Source: Leptospira kanakyensis
GTDB taxonomy: Bacteria; Spirochaetota; Leptospiria; Leptospirales; Leptospiraceae
DNA length: 64,000 nucleotides
Direction of reading: 5' to 3'
NCBI RefSeq assembly: GCF_004769235.1
Contig: NZ_RQFG01000012.1
Location: 62,001-126,000 of the forward strand
A model generated the notes under the pieces. That model had not been told where the DNA came from, ran no database searches, and was given only the letters and a program-made list of their open reading frames with translations. Each line of letters begins with the position of its first letter. Within the stretch, counting starts at the first letter, position 1. The position numbers and the translations under genes are program-made. Below, piece after piece: positions 11,031-20,255 of this stretch.

Positions 11031-12878
11031 TTACTTCCAACGGACTACAGCTTCGTAATCAGTAAATTTTTCCTTCTTGGAAACGGCATTTGATAGATTT
11101 TTATCCTTCTCTTCATCATACCACCAGTAGTCAGATGAAAAACTTTCATCTCCATACTTACCCAAAGGTAGATTAGGAACTCCATATTTTTGCCAATACA
11201 GAAGCCTTGTACTTGGCAAATGCCATAACAAAACATAAGGATATTCTTTATAAACAATGCGATCGATTTGTTTCAAAATTTCATTACGATTAAATACAGA
11301 GAATTCTGTTTTTTGTTTTTCGATGAGTTTGTCTACTTCTGAAATTTTTAGTCCGGGTAAGTTGGGTTGTCCTTCTTCATCCGCATACTTTGAAAGCCAT
11401 TGTGATTCAGGATCTTTAAACACTCCCGATCCCCAAGCGGCCCAAGTCATATCAAAATCGTATTTGTCCACTCGTTCGCTCCAAGCAGCCAAATCCAAAG
11501 TGTCAATGGATGCACGAATACCCACTTCTTTTGCTTTTTCTAAAAACAAAGTGAAATACTTTTCTGTTTTTTTATCCCGATCTAATATAGAAAACTGGAA
11601 TGGTTTTCCATCCTTTTCTAAGATCCCTTCTTTATTGGGTTTCCATCCTGCTTCTGCTAAAAGTTTTCTTGCTTTATCGATACTAAATTCAGTTGGTTGG
11701 TTGGGATTTTTTTCACCACCTAAATAAAAATCAGGATAATAACTGTTTGTTGGATCATATTCACCATACGCTAGTTTATCGATCATTAATTTACGATTTA
11801 CAAGTAGGTTCATAGCCTCTCTCACACGTTTGTCAGAGAAAATAGGTCGCCTCGAGTTCATTGCCCAACCTTGGAAACCAATTGGTTTTAGGTTGAAGAT
11901 CCTTTGTTTAGCAATCCAATTTTTATCAAAGGCATCTCCCTTTGCTTCTTCTACCCAAACAAAGGCAGAATAAACTGGATAAATATCAATATCTCCTTTT
12001 TTAAAGGCTTGGAGTGCAACAGCTTCTTCGTTATACACTTTATAAACAATTTGATCAAAGTTATTTCGTCCTTCGTTAAAAGGATAAGCTCTTTGCCACC
12101 AGTCCCCTCTTCTTTCTAATTTGATATATCGATTCTTTTTGACTTCAGTGATTTTATAAGGACCCGAAACCACAGGGAACTCCATGTTCTCCTTATTAAA
12201 ATCTTTACCTTCGAAATGATGTTTCGGCAAAATAAAGATCGAAGAAGCAATATCATTAAAATTATTCCAATGAACTTCCTTTGCTTCAAATACAACAGTT
12301 AGGTCATCCAACTTCACTGGTTTTAAAAATCTAGACAATGATACACGGAACACGGCAGTTCCATTTTTGGGATTCATAATGGTATCATAAGTAAAGATCA
12401 CATCATCTGCTGTTACAGGTTTGCCATCAGACCAACGTGCATTCGAATCTAAATAGAATGTAAATTTCTTTTTGTCAGGAGAAATTTTCCAGTCCCTTGC
12501 AAGGTGAGGGATGGTCTCCAAAGTCAGTGGGTGGTATCCAGTGAGCGGTTCATATAAACTGGTAAAGATCCGTGCTGTGGTTGTAAATTGATCCAAATAA
12601 TAATTCAAAGACTTAGGAAACTGGTGGGAATAAATTCGAATCTTTCCACCTTTTTTGGCTTTAGGATCAGCTACCGGATTTTTCAATCGGAGGGCATTCG
12701 GAATCGAAGTCACATCACCTTCCCAAGGAAGATCAATGACCTTGGACAAGGAATCTTTTGTATCTTCTTCCGAACAATGGAGGAAGAAGGCCATTGACAA
12801 AAGTCCTGTCAAACCAACCAAAACTATCTTGCGTAAGGAGGAACTATACTTGAATATTTGAACTTTGTTATGAAACAT
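11031..12878 (-). CDS. Family 5 extracellular solute-binding lipoprotein (peptide ABC transporter type)
   Basis: A 615-residue periplasmic-binding protein of the OppA/YejA class that would capture peptides for an ABC importer. A hydrophobic N-terminus ends in a spirochaete-type lipobox AFFLHC. Diagnostic stretches are SLYEPLTGYHP, RDWKISPDKKKFTFYL, NARWSDGKPVTADDVIFTYD and KVREAMNLLVNRKLM. No permease or ATPase gene is adjacent. I start it at the ATG at 12878 (MFHNKVQ) rather than at a codon 18 bases upstream, though its 5' end still overlaps the divergent glycosidase. It heads the operon with the kinase-like, GT-C and pgeF genes. Confidence 0.85.
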   Translation of the reverse strand: MFHNKVQIFKYSSSLRKIVLVGLTGLLSMAFFLHCSEEDTKDSLSKVIDLPWEGDVTSIPNALRLKNPVADPKAKKGGKIRIYSHQFPKSLNYYLDQFTTTARIFTSLYEPLTGYHPLTLETIPHLARDWKISPDKKKFTFYLDSNARWSDGKPVTADDVIFTYDTIMNPKNGTAVFRVSLSRFLKPVKLDDLTVVFEAKEVHWNNFNDIASSIFILPKHHFEGKDFNKENMEFPVVSGPYKITEVKKNRYIKLERRGDWWQRAYPFNEGRNNFDQIVYKVYNEEAVALQAFKKGDIDIYPVYSAFVWVEEAKGDAFDKNWIAKQRIFNLKPIGFQGWAMNSRRPIFSDKRVREAMNLLVNRKLMIDKLAYGEYDPTNSYYPDFYLGGEKNPNQPTEFSIDKARKLLAEAGWKPNKEGILEKDGKPFQFSILDRDKKTEKYFTLFLEKAKEVGIRASIDTLDLAAWSERVDKYDFDMTWAAWGSGVFKDPESQWLSKYADEEGQPNLPGLKISEVDKLIEKQKTEFSVFNRNEILKQIDRIVYKEYPYVLLWHLPSTRLLYWQKYGVPNLPLGKYGDESFSSDYWWYDEEKDKNLSNAVSKKEKFTDYEAVVRWK

Positions 12879-14261
12879 CCCTTCCATCAAATCCATTTGT
12901 ACGAGATAGGCTCAAGGCTTTTTTGTACAAAAATGAAGGAACCTCTCGAAAGGGCTCTCCCTTCCCAAAAGAATTCCCTTCCTTTTCTTTGGGCCGATGA
13001 AATTTGGCTCATGGGTGTCTGGAAAAATAGCCCAAAATCGCAGTCCATTGCTCGTTCTATGCCAGAACTCCAACCAGGATTCCAAACAGCCAAACACCCT
13101 CTCCTTCCGGAAGATATTTACGGATCCCCTTATTCTATTTATTCCTACGATCCGGATCCTTTGATTTCAGAAAATGACAACCTAACGTGGGTATACGAAA
13201 TGATCCGCCAGTGGGATAAAAAACTAATTCTCGATTTTGTACCAAACCATATGGCAATCGATTCTCCTCTCATTGAATCAGATCCAAATTTATTTCTCGT
13301 AGCAAATGAATCTATTTCCCAAAAGAATTCTTTTTTACATCCCAATGGAAACCGTTACGCTCATGGAAGAGATCCTTATTTTGATGGATGGACAGATACC
13401 ATCCAATGGGATTTTTCCAATCCTAATGTAGAAGAGAAACACATTCAAATTTTGAAGGAAATCGCAAAACAATGTGATGGTGTTCGTTGTGATATGGCAA
13501 TGTTACTCCTTCCTGATGTTTTTGAAAAAACTCACGGAAAAAAATCGACTTACGATTGGAAACGAGTGATTGAAACTATAAGCCAAGAATATCCAAATTT
13601 CAAATTTTATGCAGAAGCCTATTGGGGAATGGAAAATCGATTGCTGAACTTAGGGTTTGATGCCGTTTATGATAAATCCTTTTATGATGCATTGAGAGAA
13701 AATCATTTTTCCTATATCTCCCAAAATTTAAGAGAAAATTCAAATCTAACCCAAATCCGATTTTTAGAAAACCACGATGAAGATAGAGCCAAACATCAAT
13801 TTGGTGAAAACTCTCATTCCTACTTTAGCCTCCTCTCTGCCACTGAATGTATCCTTCTATTTCACGAAGGGCAGGAACAAGGATTGATTCAAAAAATCCC
13901 AGTCCAAATGATTCAAACTGATTTTGAAAAACCAAATCCCGATTCAGAAGATTTTTATTTCCGGGCTCTAAAAGTGATCACCAAAAGAAAATCTGGTAGT
14001 TTTGTATTCTGGCCGGATTATAAAGAGTTTAACGACTCTCCCGTTTTTATTAAATCCATCCAAACAAAAAACCAAACAGAACTGTTTCTTTGGAATGAAA
14101 ACCATGGGGAGGTCTCTGGATGGATTCCCTTCCAAGAAGGAATCCAATTCCAAACTAACTTAACCGACCTGATAACAGGAATTACCTACCCACAAACAAA
14201 GTCAGAAGAAGGAATTTATTTCAAATTAGGACCAAACGAAGTGCAGTGGTTTATTTTTTAA
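12870..14261 (+). CDS. GH13 alpha-amylase family glycosidase
   Basis: A protein of about 463 residues with a GH13 TIM barrel. The conserved regions are LILDFVPNHMA (region I), GVRCDMAM with the nucleophile Asp (about residue 208), FYAEAYWG with the acid/base Glu (about 249), and FLENHDEDR with the third catalytic Asp (about 303). No secretion signal is seen, so it likely acts on intracellular alpha-glucans. Product specificity is unclear. The ATG at 12870 is used; a TTG at 12858 is in frame. A good AAGGAGG at 12835-12841 is too far upstream (16 bases or more) to decide the start. The 3' end overlaps rel by 11 bases. Confidence 0.8.
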   Translation: MKHPFHQIHLYEIGSRLFCTKMKEPLERALPSQKNSLPFLWADEIWLMGVWKNSPKSQSIARSMPELQPGFQTAKHPLLPEDIYGSPYSIYSYDPDPLISENDNLTWVYEMIRQWDKKLILDFVPNHMAIDSPLIESDPNLFLVANESISQKNSFLHPNGNRYAHGRDPYFDGWTDTIQWDFSNPNVEEKHIQILKEIAKQCDGVRCDMAMLLLPDVFEKTHGKKSTYDWKRVIETISQEYPNFKFYAEAYWGMENRLLNLGFDAVYDKSFYDALRENHFSYISQNLRENSNLTQIRFLENHDEDRAKHQFGENSHSYFSLLSATECILLFHEGQEQGLIQKIPVQMIQTDFEKPNPDSEDFYFRALKVITKRKSGSFVFWPDYKEFNDSPVFIKSIQTKNQTELFLWNENHGEVSGWIPFQEGIQFQTNLTDLITGITYPQTKSEEGIYFKLGPNEVQWFIF

Positions 14262-16305
14262 CCCTTTCCGCAAAAACAACACCTTGGATCATTCGTAAGT
14301 TTTCTAAAATTTCTTTGAGTTGGTCTAAGTGATCTACTTCTAACATAAATTTGGCGGTGAGTGTTCCGTTCGGGTGCGATGATGCTCCAGCTTCCAAAAT
14401 ATTTGTTTCTGTACTGGAAATGGACTCCACCATCGATAAGTAGATTCCTTGAACATCTTTGGCACGCACTTCAATTTGAATCGGAATTGGTTCTCCAGGG
14501 CCTTCCCAACGAACTGGAATGGTTTTCATCCACTCGAGTTGTTTGTTTGCCGTCGTACAATCTTTCTTATGAACACTCACTCCCCTTCCCCTTGTGATAA
14601 ATCCAATGATTTCATCTCCAGGGATAGGCGTGCAACAGGATGCCACACGAACAGGCACATCGTTCCAACCCGCAACAGAAATCCCAAATTCTTTGGACTC
14701 TTCTTGGTGTGGATTCGTTTTATGTGGTTTTTTAATCTTAACTTTTTTGATTTCTTTGATTGTGTTTTCATCAATCGCAGGTGTTTGCGTTTCTAAAACA
14801 GAACCAATGGTTTCTCGTTGTGAGTCTTCTTGTAATTTTCGAAAATAAGCACGTAACTTCTGGCGAGCACCTGATGTTTTTACAATCCGTAACCAGATAG
14901 GAGATGGTTTGGAACTTTTTTCTGTAATGATCTCAACCTGGTCTCCTGACTTTAACTCCGTACGAAGTGTAACCATCCTACCGTTGACCTTACCACCGCG
15001 AGCATGTAATCCTACATCAGTATGGATTCGGAAAGCATAATCAAGAACCGTTGCTCCTTTGGGCATCTCAATGATTTCACCTTTAGGAGTAAAAACAAAG
15101 ACCTCATCTTCATGGAGATCATACTGTAGTTCCTCCATAAATTCTTTGGAATCAAGGCTAGGGTCTTGCCAAGATTTTAAAATTTCCAACCACTTCATAC
15201 GGAAGGCATTTTCTACACCGTTCTGCAAAATGACCGAAGTTTTAGAAAGATTGGTGGATTCTTTATAAGCCCAGTGGGCGGCCACTCCATTCTCTGCGAT
15301 GGCATTCATATCTTTGGTTCGGATTTGGACTTCCATTGGACGACCGTCAGGCCCAAAGACTGTAGTGTGTAAGGATTGGTAAAGGTTTGTTTTGGGAGTC
15401 GCAATATAATCTTTGAACCTTCCTGGAATGGGTGTCCAAAGGGTGTGTACAATTCCAAGTACCCCATAACAATCTTTGATTTCATTTGTGATGATTCTTA
15501 CAGCACGAAGGTCAAAAATTTCAGAAAAAGATTTTTCCTTTGTGACCATCTTTCTGTAAATTGAATAAAAATGTTTGGCCCTACCATCAATACGGGCATC
15601 AATACTTATCTCAGCTAATCTTTGCTTGAGGATGATTTTTATTTTTTCAATGTATTCGTCGCGTTCTGATTTTTTGGCTGAAACTCGTTTTTTAATTTCT
15701 TGGTATTCTTCTGGGTGTAGAGATTGGAAAGCTAAATCTTCTAATTCAAACTTAACCTTATAAACTCCCAGACGACCAGCAATGGGTGCATAGAGGGATA
15801 AAACTTCTTTGGCAATCCGTTTCTGTTTTTCTTCTGGTTGGAACTTTAGGGTGCGAACATTATGTGTTTTGTCTGCAAGTTTGATGAGCATCACCCTAAC
15901 ATCTTTGATGGTTGCCAGTAACATCTTACGGATATTTTCCGCCGCTTCCGTTTCTTTGGATTGGGATTTAATCTCAGAAATTTTGGTCACACCCTCTACT
16001 AGGGCAGCAATATCTTCTCCAAACTCACGGGCCATATCTTCTTTACTATAACTTGTATCCTCTACAACATCGTGCAAAAGTCCCGCAGCAATGGCCCTTT
16101 CATCCAATCCAAGTTCATCCAAAACGGATGCAACATTCATGGGATGGATGATATAAGGTTCTCCGGAAAGGCGTTTTTGCCCCGTATGCATTTTGTCGGC
16201 AATATGGTATGCCTTTTCAATTAATGTGGCTTTTTCTGGCCCAAGTCGTTTCTGGACTGCTTCGAATAACTCCTGTTTATCTTTAATATCTTGGTATAAT
16301 CCCAT
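14251..16305 (-). CDS. rel: Bifunctional (p)ppGpp synthetase/hydrolase
   Basis: A 684-residue RelA/SpoT homologue that makes and degrades the alarmone (p)ppGpp. The N-terminal HD hydrolase domain keeps its metal motif LLHDVVEDT and LADKTHNVRTL. The synthetase domain has RAKHFYSIYRKM and PGRFKDYIATPK; the RxKD form of this loop is the one reported for bifunctional enzymes. A TGS domain (VFVFTPKGEIIEMPKGAT) and a C-terminal ACT domain follow. As the only long RSH in the window it is probably the main stringent-response enzyme. Its ATG touches the nadC stop, so the two are cotranscribed. Confidence 0.94.
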   Translation of the reverse strand: MGLYQDIKDKQELFEAVQKRLGPEKATLIEKAYHIADKMHTGQKRLSGEPYIIHPMNVASVLDELGLDERAIAAGLLHDVVEDTSYSKEDMAREFGEDIAALVEGVTKISEIKSQSKETEAAENIRKMLLATIKDVRVMLIKLADKTHNVRTLKFQPEEKQKRIAKEVLSLYAPIAGRLGVYKVKFELEDLAFQSLHPEEYQEIKKRVSAKKSERDEYIEKIKIILKQRLAEISIDARIDGRAKHFYSIYRKMVTKEKSFSEIFDLRAVRIITNEIKDCYGVLGIVHTLWTPIPGRFKDYIATPKTNLYQSLHTTVFGPDGRPMEVQIRTKDMNAIAENGVAAHWAYKESTNLSKTSVILQNGVENAFRMKWLEILKSWQDPSLDSKEFMEELQYDLHEDEVFVFTPKGEIIEMPKGATVLDYAFRIHTDVGLHARGGKVNGRMVTLRTELKSGDQVEIITEKSSKPSPIWLRIVKTSGARQKLRAYFRKLQEDSQRETIGSVLETQTPAIDENTIKEIKKVKIKKPHKTNPHQEESKEFGISVAGWNDVPVRVASCCTPIPGDEIIGFITRGRGVSVHKKDCTTANKQLEWMKTIPVRWEGPGEPIPIQIEVRAKDVQGIYLSMVESISSTETNILEAGASSHPNGTLTAKFMLEVDHLDQLKEILENLRMIQGVVFAERVKK

Positions 16306-17168
16306 TACTTAATATCCAAACTTATATCTAAAAATTTTACAGTATGAGTTAAGTAACCCATACTCACACCAATATCTTGAAATTTAGATAGAAATTTTAA
16401 TTTTTCAGGAGTGATTCCACCAGAACATTCAATACGAATTTTTGGTGATTTCTCTTTGATGAGCGTTATTGCTTTTTCAGTATCTGAATCAGAAAAATTA
16501 TCTAACAAAATAATATCAGGATTTGACGTGATAGCTTCATTCAGTTGAGAGAGGCCGTCGATTTCTAGTTCTATTTTTTTCCCAGGATTAGCATTTCGAA
16601 CAATTTGCACAGCGGACTGGATGGATCCAGCTTTTGCTACATGATTGTCTTTTAACATGGCCATCTCAGACAAATTTAAGCGATGGTTGGCTCCCCCACC
16701 AGTATACACCGCATACTTTGCAAGTTTTCGATAACCGGGTAAGGTTTTTCTCGTATCCAAAATAAGGAGGTTCGGGAATTCTTTTGTCACCTTACTCGCG
16801 TTTGTTGCAATTCCCGATAAGTATTGGATAAAATTTAAAAGGATCCGTTCCATTTTTAGAACATTCACAAGTGAACCTTCTAAAGTTCCAATAATGGTTC
16901 CTTTGGAAAGGGCCGCTCCATCAGAAAGTGCAGGAATCCATTTCACATTTGCCTTTGTTTTTCGAATGAGGCAAGGAATTACCGCAAGTCCGCATAAAAC
17001 TCCCTCTTCCTTGGCAAGTAAGGAGGCTGTACATATTTCATCAGAACCAAATAAAGAATCGGTGGTGATATCTCCCGCAGGCAAATCTTCTTCTAAGGCA
17101 AGTGTGACTAGCGCTTCAAAGTCTTTTTCTGAAATTTCCGTGACCGGTGTTGTGTATCCTCGAGTCAT
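16305..17168 (-). CDS. nadC: Quinolinate phosphoribosyltransferase (carboxylating)
   Basis: A 287-residue enzyme converting quinolinate and PRPP to nicotinate mononucleotide in de novo NAD synthesis. Signatures are LEEDLPAGDITTDSLF at the N-terminus, LDTRKTLPGYRKLAKYAV in the PRPP-binding region, GGGANHRLNLSEMAMLKDNH, and IRIECSGGITPEKL near the C-terminus. The length is normal for the family. The ATG follows TAGGATTAT. It is transcribed with rel, sharing one base between its stop and the rel start. A terminator hairpin lies just upstream, closing the preceding gene. Confidence 0.94.
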   Translation of the reverse strand: MTRGYTTPVTEISEKDFEALVTLALEEDLPAGDITTDSLFGSDEICTASLLAKEEGVLCGLAVIPCLIRKTKANVKWIPALSDGAALSKGTIIGTLEGSLVNVLKMERILLNFIQYLSGIATNASKVTKEFPNLLILDTRKTLPGYRKLAKYAVYTGGGANHRLNLSEMAMLKDNHVAKAGSIQSAVQIVRNANPGKKIELEIDGLSQLNEAITSNPDIILLDNFSDSDTEKAITLIKEKSPKIRIECSGGITPEKLKFLSKFQDIGVSMGYLTHTVKFLDISLDIK

Positions 17169-17190
17169 ATAATCCTACTATTTAGACAAA

Positions 17191-17219
17191 AAAAAAGCTG
17201 CCTTTACGACAGCTTTTTT
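17191..17219 (-). terminator. Intrinsic terminator after the LysM lipoprotein gene
   Basis: A perfect 10-bp inverted repeat, AAAAAAGCTG at 17191-17200 and CAGCTTTTTT at 17210-17219, with a 9-base loop. Read on the minus strand it lies 21 bases past the LysM gene and ends in a run of T residues. The symmetry means it could work both ways. Confidence 0.8.
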
Positions 17220-17239
17220 CCCTTTCACATAAGTCTTGT

Positions 17240-18646
17240 TTATTCCTTAGGGGCAGTTCCAATATTCCCTGTTTTTGGCGGGATGTTCAATTTTTGTTTT
17301 GGATAAATCAAGTTTTTGTTACGAATTGATTTACGGTTGGCTTCGAAAATTCTTGGCCAGAGTTTTGCATCGCTATAGATGTCTTCTCTGTCCGCAATTC
17401 TCCAAAGGCAATCAGCTGGATTCGATTTTTCAACAGTATATCTTTTCCAACCACCAGAAAGTTCTTCCACTTGTGAGGAAGAAGCTTTCTCATCTTTTGT
17501 TTCCTCAGTTTTGGTAGTAGTTGTTGTGTCTGTTTCCACAGTTTTACGATCTTTTTTCGCTACCGTGTTTTTACCTTTCAAAGTTTCGATTTGATCGATC
17601 GAAATCTCAGCTAGGCGGATGGCTTCTTCTGACTGAGCAATAGAATCATCAAATTTTTCTTGTTCTAAAAGGTTTCCCGATGCTTGGAGAGATTCATTGG
17701 AAGCACCTAAGTTTTCTTGAGTGCTTGCATAAGATTCTTTTGCATTGGATTTAAGGTAGGTCTCAGCACTGAGTTCGCCAAAACGTGCGTTTGCATCTTC
17801 TACTACTTCACGAGCTTGGCCATTGCGGTTTTTTGCATGGTCTTTCACTGCGGTGGCAAGTAAAGAAGCAGATGCTAAACGAGCCGCTTTAATTTTTTCA
17901 TCAGCAGTTTTCAAACGACCGGCTGTAATGTCTTCACGAGCAGAAGCAACCCTAGCTTTTTCTTCGTCAATAGCAGGATTTCCACCTTTGGAATATGTAT
18001 AAGCCTTTTCTAATGCAGCATCCACTTCATCAGCGGACTGACGGATAGAACCAGATCTGTCTAAAGCCACTTTTTTTGCATCTTGGCTGATTTTTGCAGC
18101 TTCAAGGAAACTATTGTGTGCATCTTCGTATTCTTGTAAGGCAACAGTACGTTTTAGTTCTTTTGCAGTTTCGTCTTTGTCTTCACGTAAGTAAGAGGCA
18201 AGGCTTGCATCTGCTTGTGCCAATTTGGTTTCACCAGCATCACGCGCTGCTACAGCTTTTTTAAATTCTTCTGGTGTGTATTCTGCGGCATACGCTTCGT
18301 CAGCAGCATCAATCGCAGTCACTGCTTCTTCACGAGATTTTGCAGCAAGTTTTGGTAACGTTTTTTCTAATGCATCATAAGCTTTAGAAATCGCATAGTC
18401 TGCACTCTTTTTAGAATCAGATGCCTTTTCTTCTGAAGCAAATTCATTTGCCGAAGCTAAACTTTTTTTTGCTTCCGAATATTCTTCCGGTGCAAATTCT
18501 TCAGCGGAAAGTCTTTCCGCTCTTTCGACCTGTGACTTTGCAAGCTCCAGTTCTTTTAGCGGAAGTTCTTGGGCACAGTTAACAAATCCAATGGAAAACA
18601 ATACCAAACCAGAGAGAAAGACGGTTGTCTTTTTCTTTCTTAACAT
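17240..18646 (-). CDS. LysM-domain lipoprotein with Ala/Glu-rich helical repeats
   Basis: A 468-residue secreted lipoprotein. The signal peptide ends at the lipobox-like IGFVNC. The middle is a long helical region containing three related repeats: SAEEFAPEEYSEAKKSLASA, AAEYTPEEFKKAVAARDAGE and LSAETYLKSNAKESYAS. These resemble DUF4398. A Thr/Lys/Glu-rich linker leads to a C-terminal LysM domain (DCLWRIADREDIY, LWPRIFEANR, LIYPKQKLNIP) that should bind peptidoglycan. It probably anchors the envelope to the cell wall. The start at 18646 is supported by AAGGAG eight bases upstream; the frame is open further upstream without a site. Confidence 0.82.
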   Translation of the reverse strand: MLRKKKTTVFLSGLVLFSIGFVNCAQELPLKELELAKSQVERAERLSAEEFAPEEYSEAKKSLASANEFASEEKASDSKKSADYAISKAYDALEKTLPKLAAKSREEAVTAIDAADEAYAAEYTPEEFKKAVAARDAGETKLAQADASLASYLREDKDETAKELKRTVALQEYEDAHNSFLEAAKISQDAKKVALDRSGSIRQSADEVDAALEKAYTYSKGGNPAIDEEKARVASAREDITAGRLKTADEKIKAARLASASLLATAVKDHAKNRNGQAREVVEDANARFGELSAETYLKSNAKESYASTQENLGASNESLQASGNLLEQEKFDDSIAQSEEAIRLAEISIDQIETLKGKNTVAKKDRKTVETDTTTTTKTEETKDEKASSSQVEELSGGWKRYTVEKSNPADCLWRIADREDIYSDAKLWPRIFEANRKSIRNKNLIYPKQKLNIPPKTGNIGTAPKE

Positions 18647-18687
18647 AACAAACTCCTTAACTTTTCTTCGGGGGGTTTTGTAAGAGA

Positions 18688-18706
18688 GAAGCGCAAAACA
18701 CGCTTC
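18688..18706 (-). promoter_or_regulatory. Small hairpin between the STAS and LysM genes
   Basis: GAAGCG (18688-18693) and CGCTTC (18701-18706) form a 6-bp stem with a 7-base loop in the leader between the two genes. No T-run follows in the minus direction, so it is more likely an attenuator or mRNA-stability element than a full terminator. This is tentative. Confidence 0.3.
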
Positions 18707-18710
18707 CCGT

Positions 18711-19046
18711 TTACTTGAAAGCAGTAACTGCTTCGTCTTCGCTATCGAAAATCTCAAAAAATGAAGTCAACTTAGTCAGTTCAAATACCTTACGAACGGA
18801 ACCAGCTACGTTGATGATTTTAAGCCCACCTTGGTATTTCTTCAAGTTGGACAAACTTGAAATTAAAGCTCCAATTCCGGAAGAGTCGATATAGGATACC
18901 TTCTCGAGATTGATGACAATGCAGTATTTTTGTTCTTCGATCAATTTGGCAATTACATCCTTGATCTCAGGCGCGTTATAAAGGTCGATTTCCCCGTTAA
19001 TATCGAGGACTACGATTTTATCTTTTTCCCTTCTGGTGATTTCCAT
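18711..19046 (-). CDS. STAS-domain anti-sigma factor antagonist
   Basis: A 111-residue single STAS domain of the SpoIIAA/RsbV type. The loop VSYIDSSGIGALISSL carries the serine that partner kinases phosphorylate; IVVLDINGEIDLYNAPEIK is the first strand-helix unit. Such proteins bind an anti-sigma ATPase when unphosphorylated and free its sigma factor. No kinase is adjacent, but an anti-sigma-type ATPase (46023-46454) and a SpoIIE-type phosphatase (35941-37866) are encoded elsewhere in the window. The LysM gene follows 64 bases downstream. Confidence 0.9.
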   Translation of the reverse strand: MEITRREKDKIVVLDINGEIDLYNAPEIKDVIAKLIEEQKYCIVINLEKVSYIDSSGIGALISSLSNLKKYQGGLKIINVAGSVRKVFELTKLTSFFEIFDSEDEAVTAFK

Positions 19047-19100
19047 GTGTGTCTAGAGACTCCTCAATGAAGCTACAATCAATGTAGAAATGACGGTACA

Positions 19101-19129
19101 ATTGCATTCAAAAAAAAGAGATACGTCAA
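19101..19129 (-). promoter_or_regulatory. Candidate sigma-70 promoter for the STAS gene
   Basis: On the minus strand, TTGACG (19124-19129) and TGCAAT (19101-19106) are 17 bases apart, about 55 bases before the STAS start codon. The -35 box matches consensus at five of six positions and the -10 at four of six. Confidence 0.4.
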
Positions 19130-19139
19130 CCTAATAATT

Positions 19140-20255
19140 TTAGCTACCAAACAAATTTTTCCAATGGTCATAAAAGCTCTGAAAATTGCCTATTTCTATG
19201 GACTTTCGCATCTTTTCCATGAAGCTTTGCATAAAATATAAGTTGTGATACGTTGAGAGCGAGAAAGCGGAGAGTTCCTTCACCTTATGTAAATGGCGTA
19301 TATAGCCAAGGCTATATGTTGAGCAAACCTTACACCCGCATTCAGGGTCGATAGGGCCTTCGGCCAGGCGATGGCTTTCATTCCTTAAATTGATTTTCCC
19401 GAGTGAGGTGAACACCTGCCCGTTCCTTGCGTTCCTTGTCGGTAAAACACAATCAAACATATCGATTCCATTCTTAACACCTTCCAATATGTCCACAACG
19501 GTACCCACACCCATCAGATATCTCGGACGTGCCTGGTCAAAAAACGGTGCCATACATTCTAAAATACGAATGTAATCTGGGCGCGGTTCTCCAACACTAA
19601 GGCCCCCAATGGCAATCCCAGGAAAATTAATGTTTTGTAATGTATCTAAACTTCTTTTTCTGAGGGATTCATTCACTCCTCCCTGAACAATGGGAAATAC
19701 ATTCTGTCCGCCTGGGTTCTCCATCCAATAATCGTATGATTCCTTGGCCCAGCGGTGTGTTCTGTCCAGAGCCAACTCCAATCGTCCGAGATCACTACCA
19801 AAGGGTGCACAATCATCCAAAACCATCATGATATCAGAACCAATGGAACGTTGCATTTCGATGACAGAAGCAGGCGTGAATTTATGGTGGCTCCCATCGA
19901 TATGGGATTGGAACCGAACTCCGTCCTCTTCAAACTTAAAAAGGCTCGCAAGGCTAAAAACCTGAAACCCACCGGAATCAGTAAGTAAGGCTCTTTTGTA
20001 GGACATGAAATTTTTTAGGCCATGAAAATGATCTAAAACTTCTTTGCCTGGTCTCAGATACAAATGGTAGGTATTGGCGAGAATTAGATTATAACCCAAT
20101 TCATCAATGTCCGAGGAAGAAAGGGATTTGATACTTCCCCTTGTTCCCACCGGCATAAAGATGGGAGTTTCAATTTGGATTCCGTTTAAATGAAGGGTTC
20201 CGGTTCTTGCGTAAGAACCGGAGTCTTTTGATTTTTCTTTAAAAATAGAAGACAC
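19140..20255 (-). CDS. tgt: tRNA-guanine (queuine) transglycosylase
   Basis: A 371-residue TIM-barrel enzyme that swaps guanine-34 for the queuosine precursor in Asp, Asn, His and Tyr tRNAs. Seen are [34 protein letters not shown], the nucleophile region [14 protein letters not shown], and a zinc site in [17 protein letters not shown]. The start codon is GTG, whose first base is shared with the end of the fur TAG stop (TAGTG), so translation is probably coupled. Confidence 0.95.
   Translation of the reverse strand: MSSIFKEKSKDSGSYARTGTLHLNGIQIETPIFMPVGTRGSIKSLSSSDIDELGYNLILANTYHLYLRPGKEVLDHFHGLKNFMSYKRALLTDSGGFQVFSLASLFKFEEDGVRFQSHIDGSHHKFTPASVIEMQRSIGSDIMMVLDDCAPFGSDLGRLELALDRTHRWAKESYDYWMENPGGQNVFPIVQGGVNESLRKRSLDTLQNINFPGIAIGGLSVGEPRPDYIRILECMAPFFDQARPRYLMGVGTVVDILEGVKNGIDMFDCVLPTRNARNGQVFTSLGKINLRNESHRLAEGPIDPECGCKVCSTYSLGYIRHLHKVKELSAFSLSTYHNLYFMQSFMEKMRKSIEIGNFQSFYDHWKNLFGS

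Noticed and set aside
12835..12841. AAGGAGG as ribosome-binding site for the GH13 gene.
   Set aside because: It is 16 bases from the TTG and 28 from the ATG start, too far, and it lies within the signal-peptide codons of the opposite gene.
14449..14796. Open frames antisense to rel.
   Set aside because: No protein features and no start site; rel on the other strand is certain.
17600..18500. Repetitive sequence that could suggest a CRISPR or tandem array.
   Set aside because: The similarity is at protein level (Ala/Glu-rich helical repeats) with no regular DNA repeat and spacer pattern.
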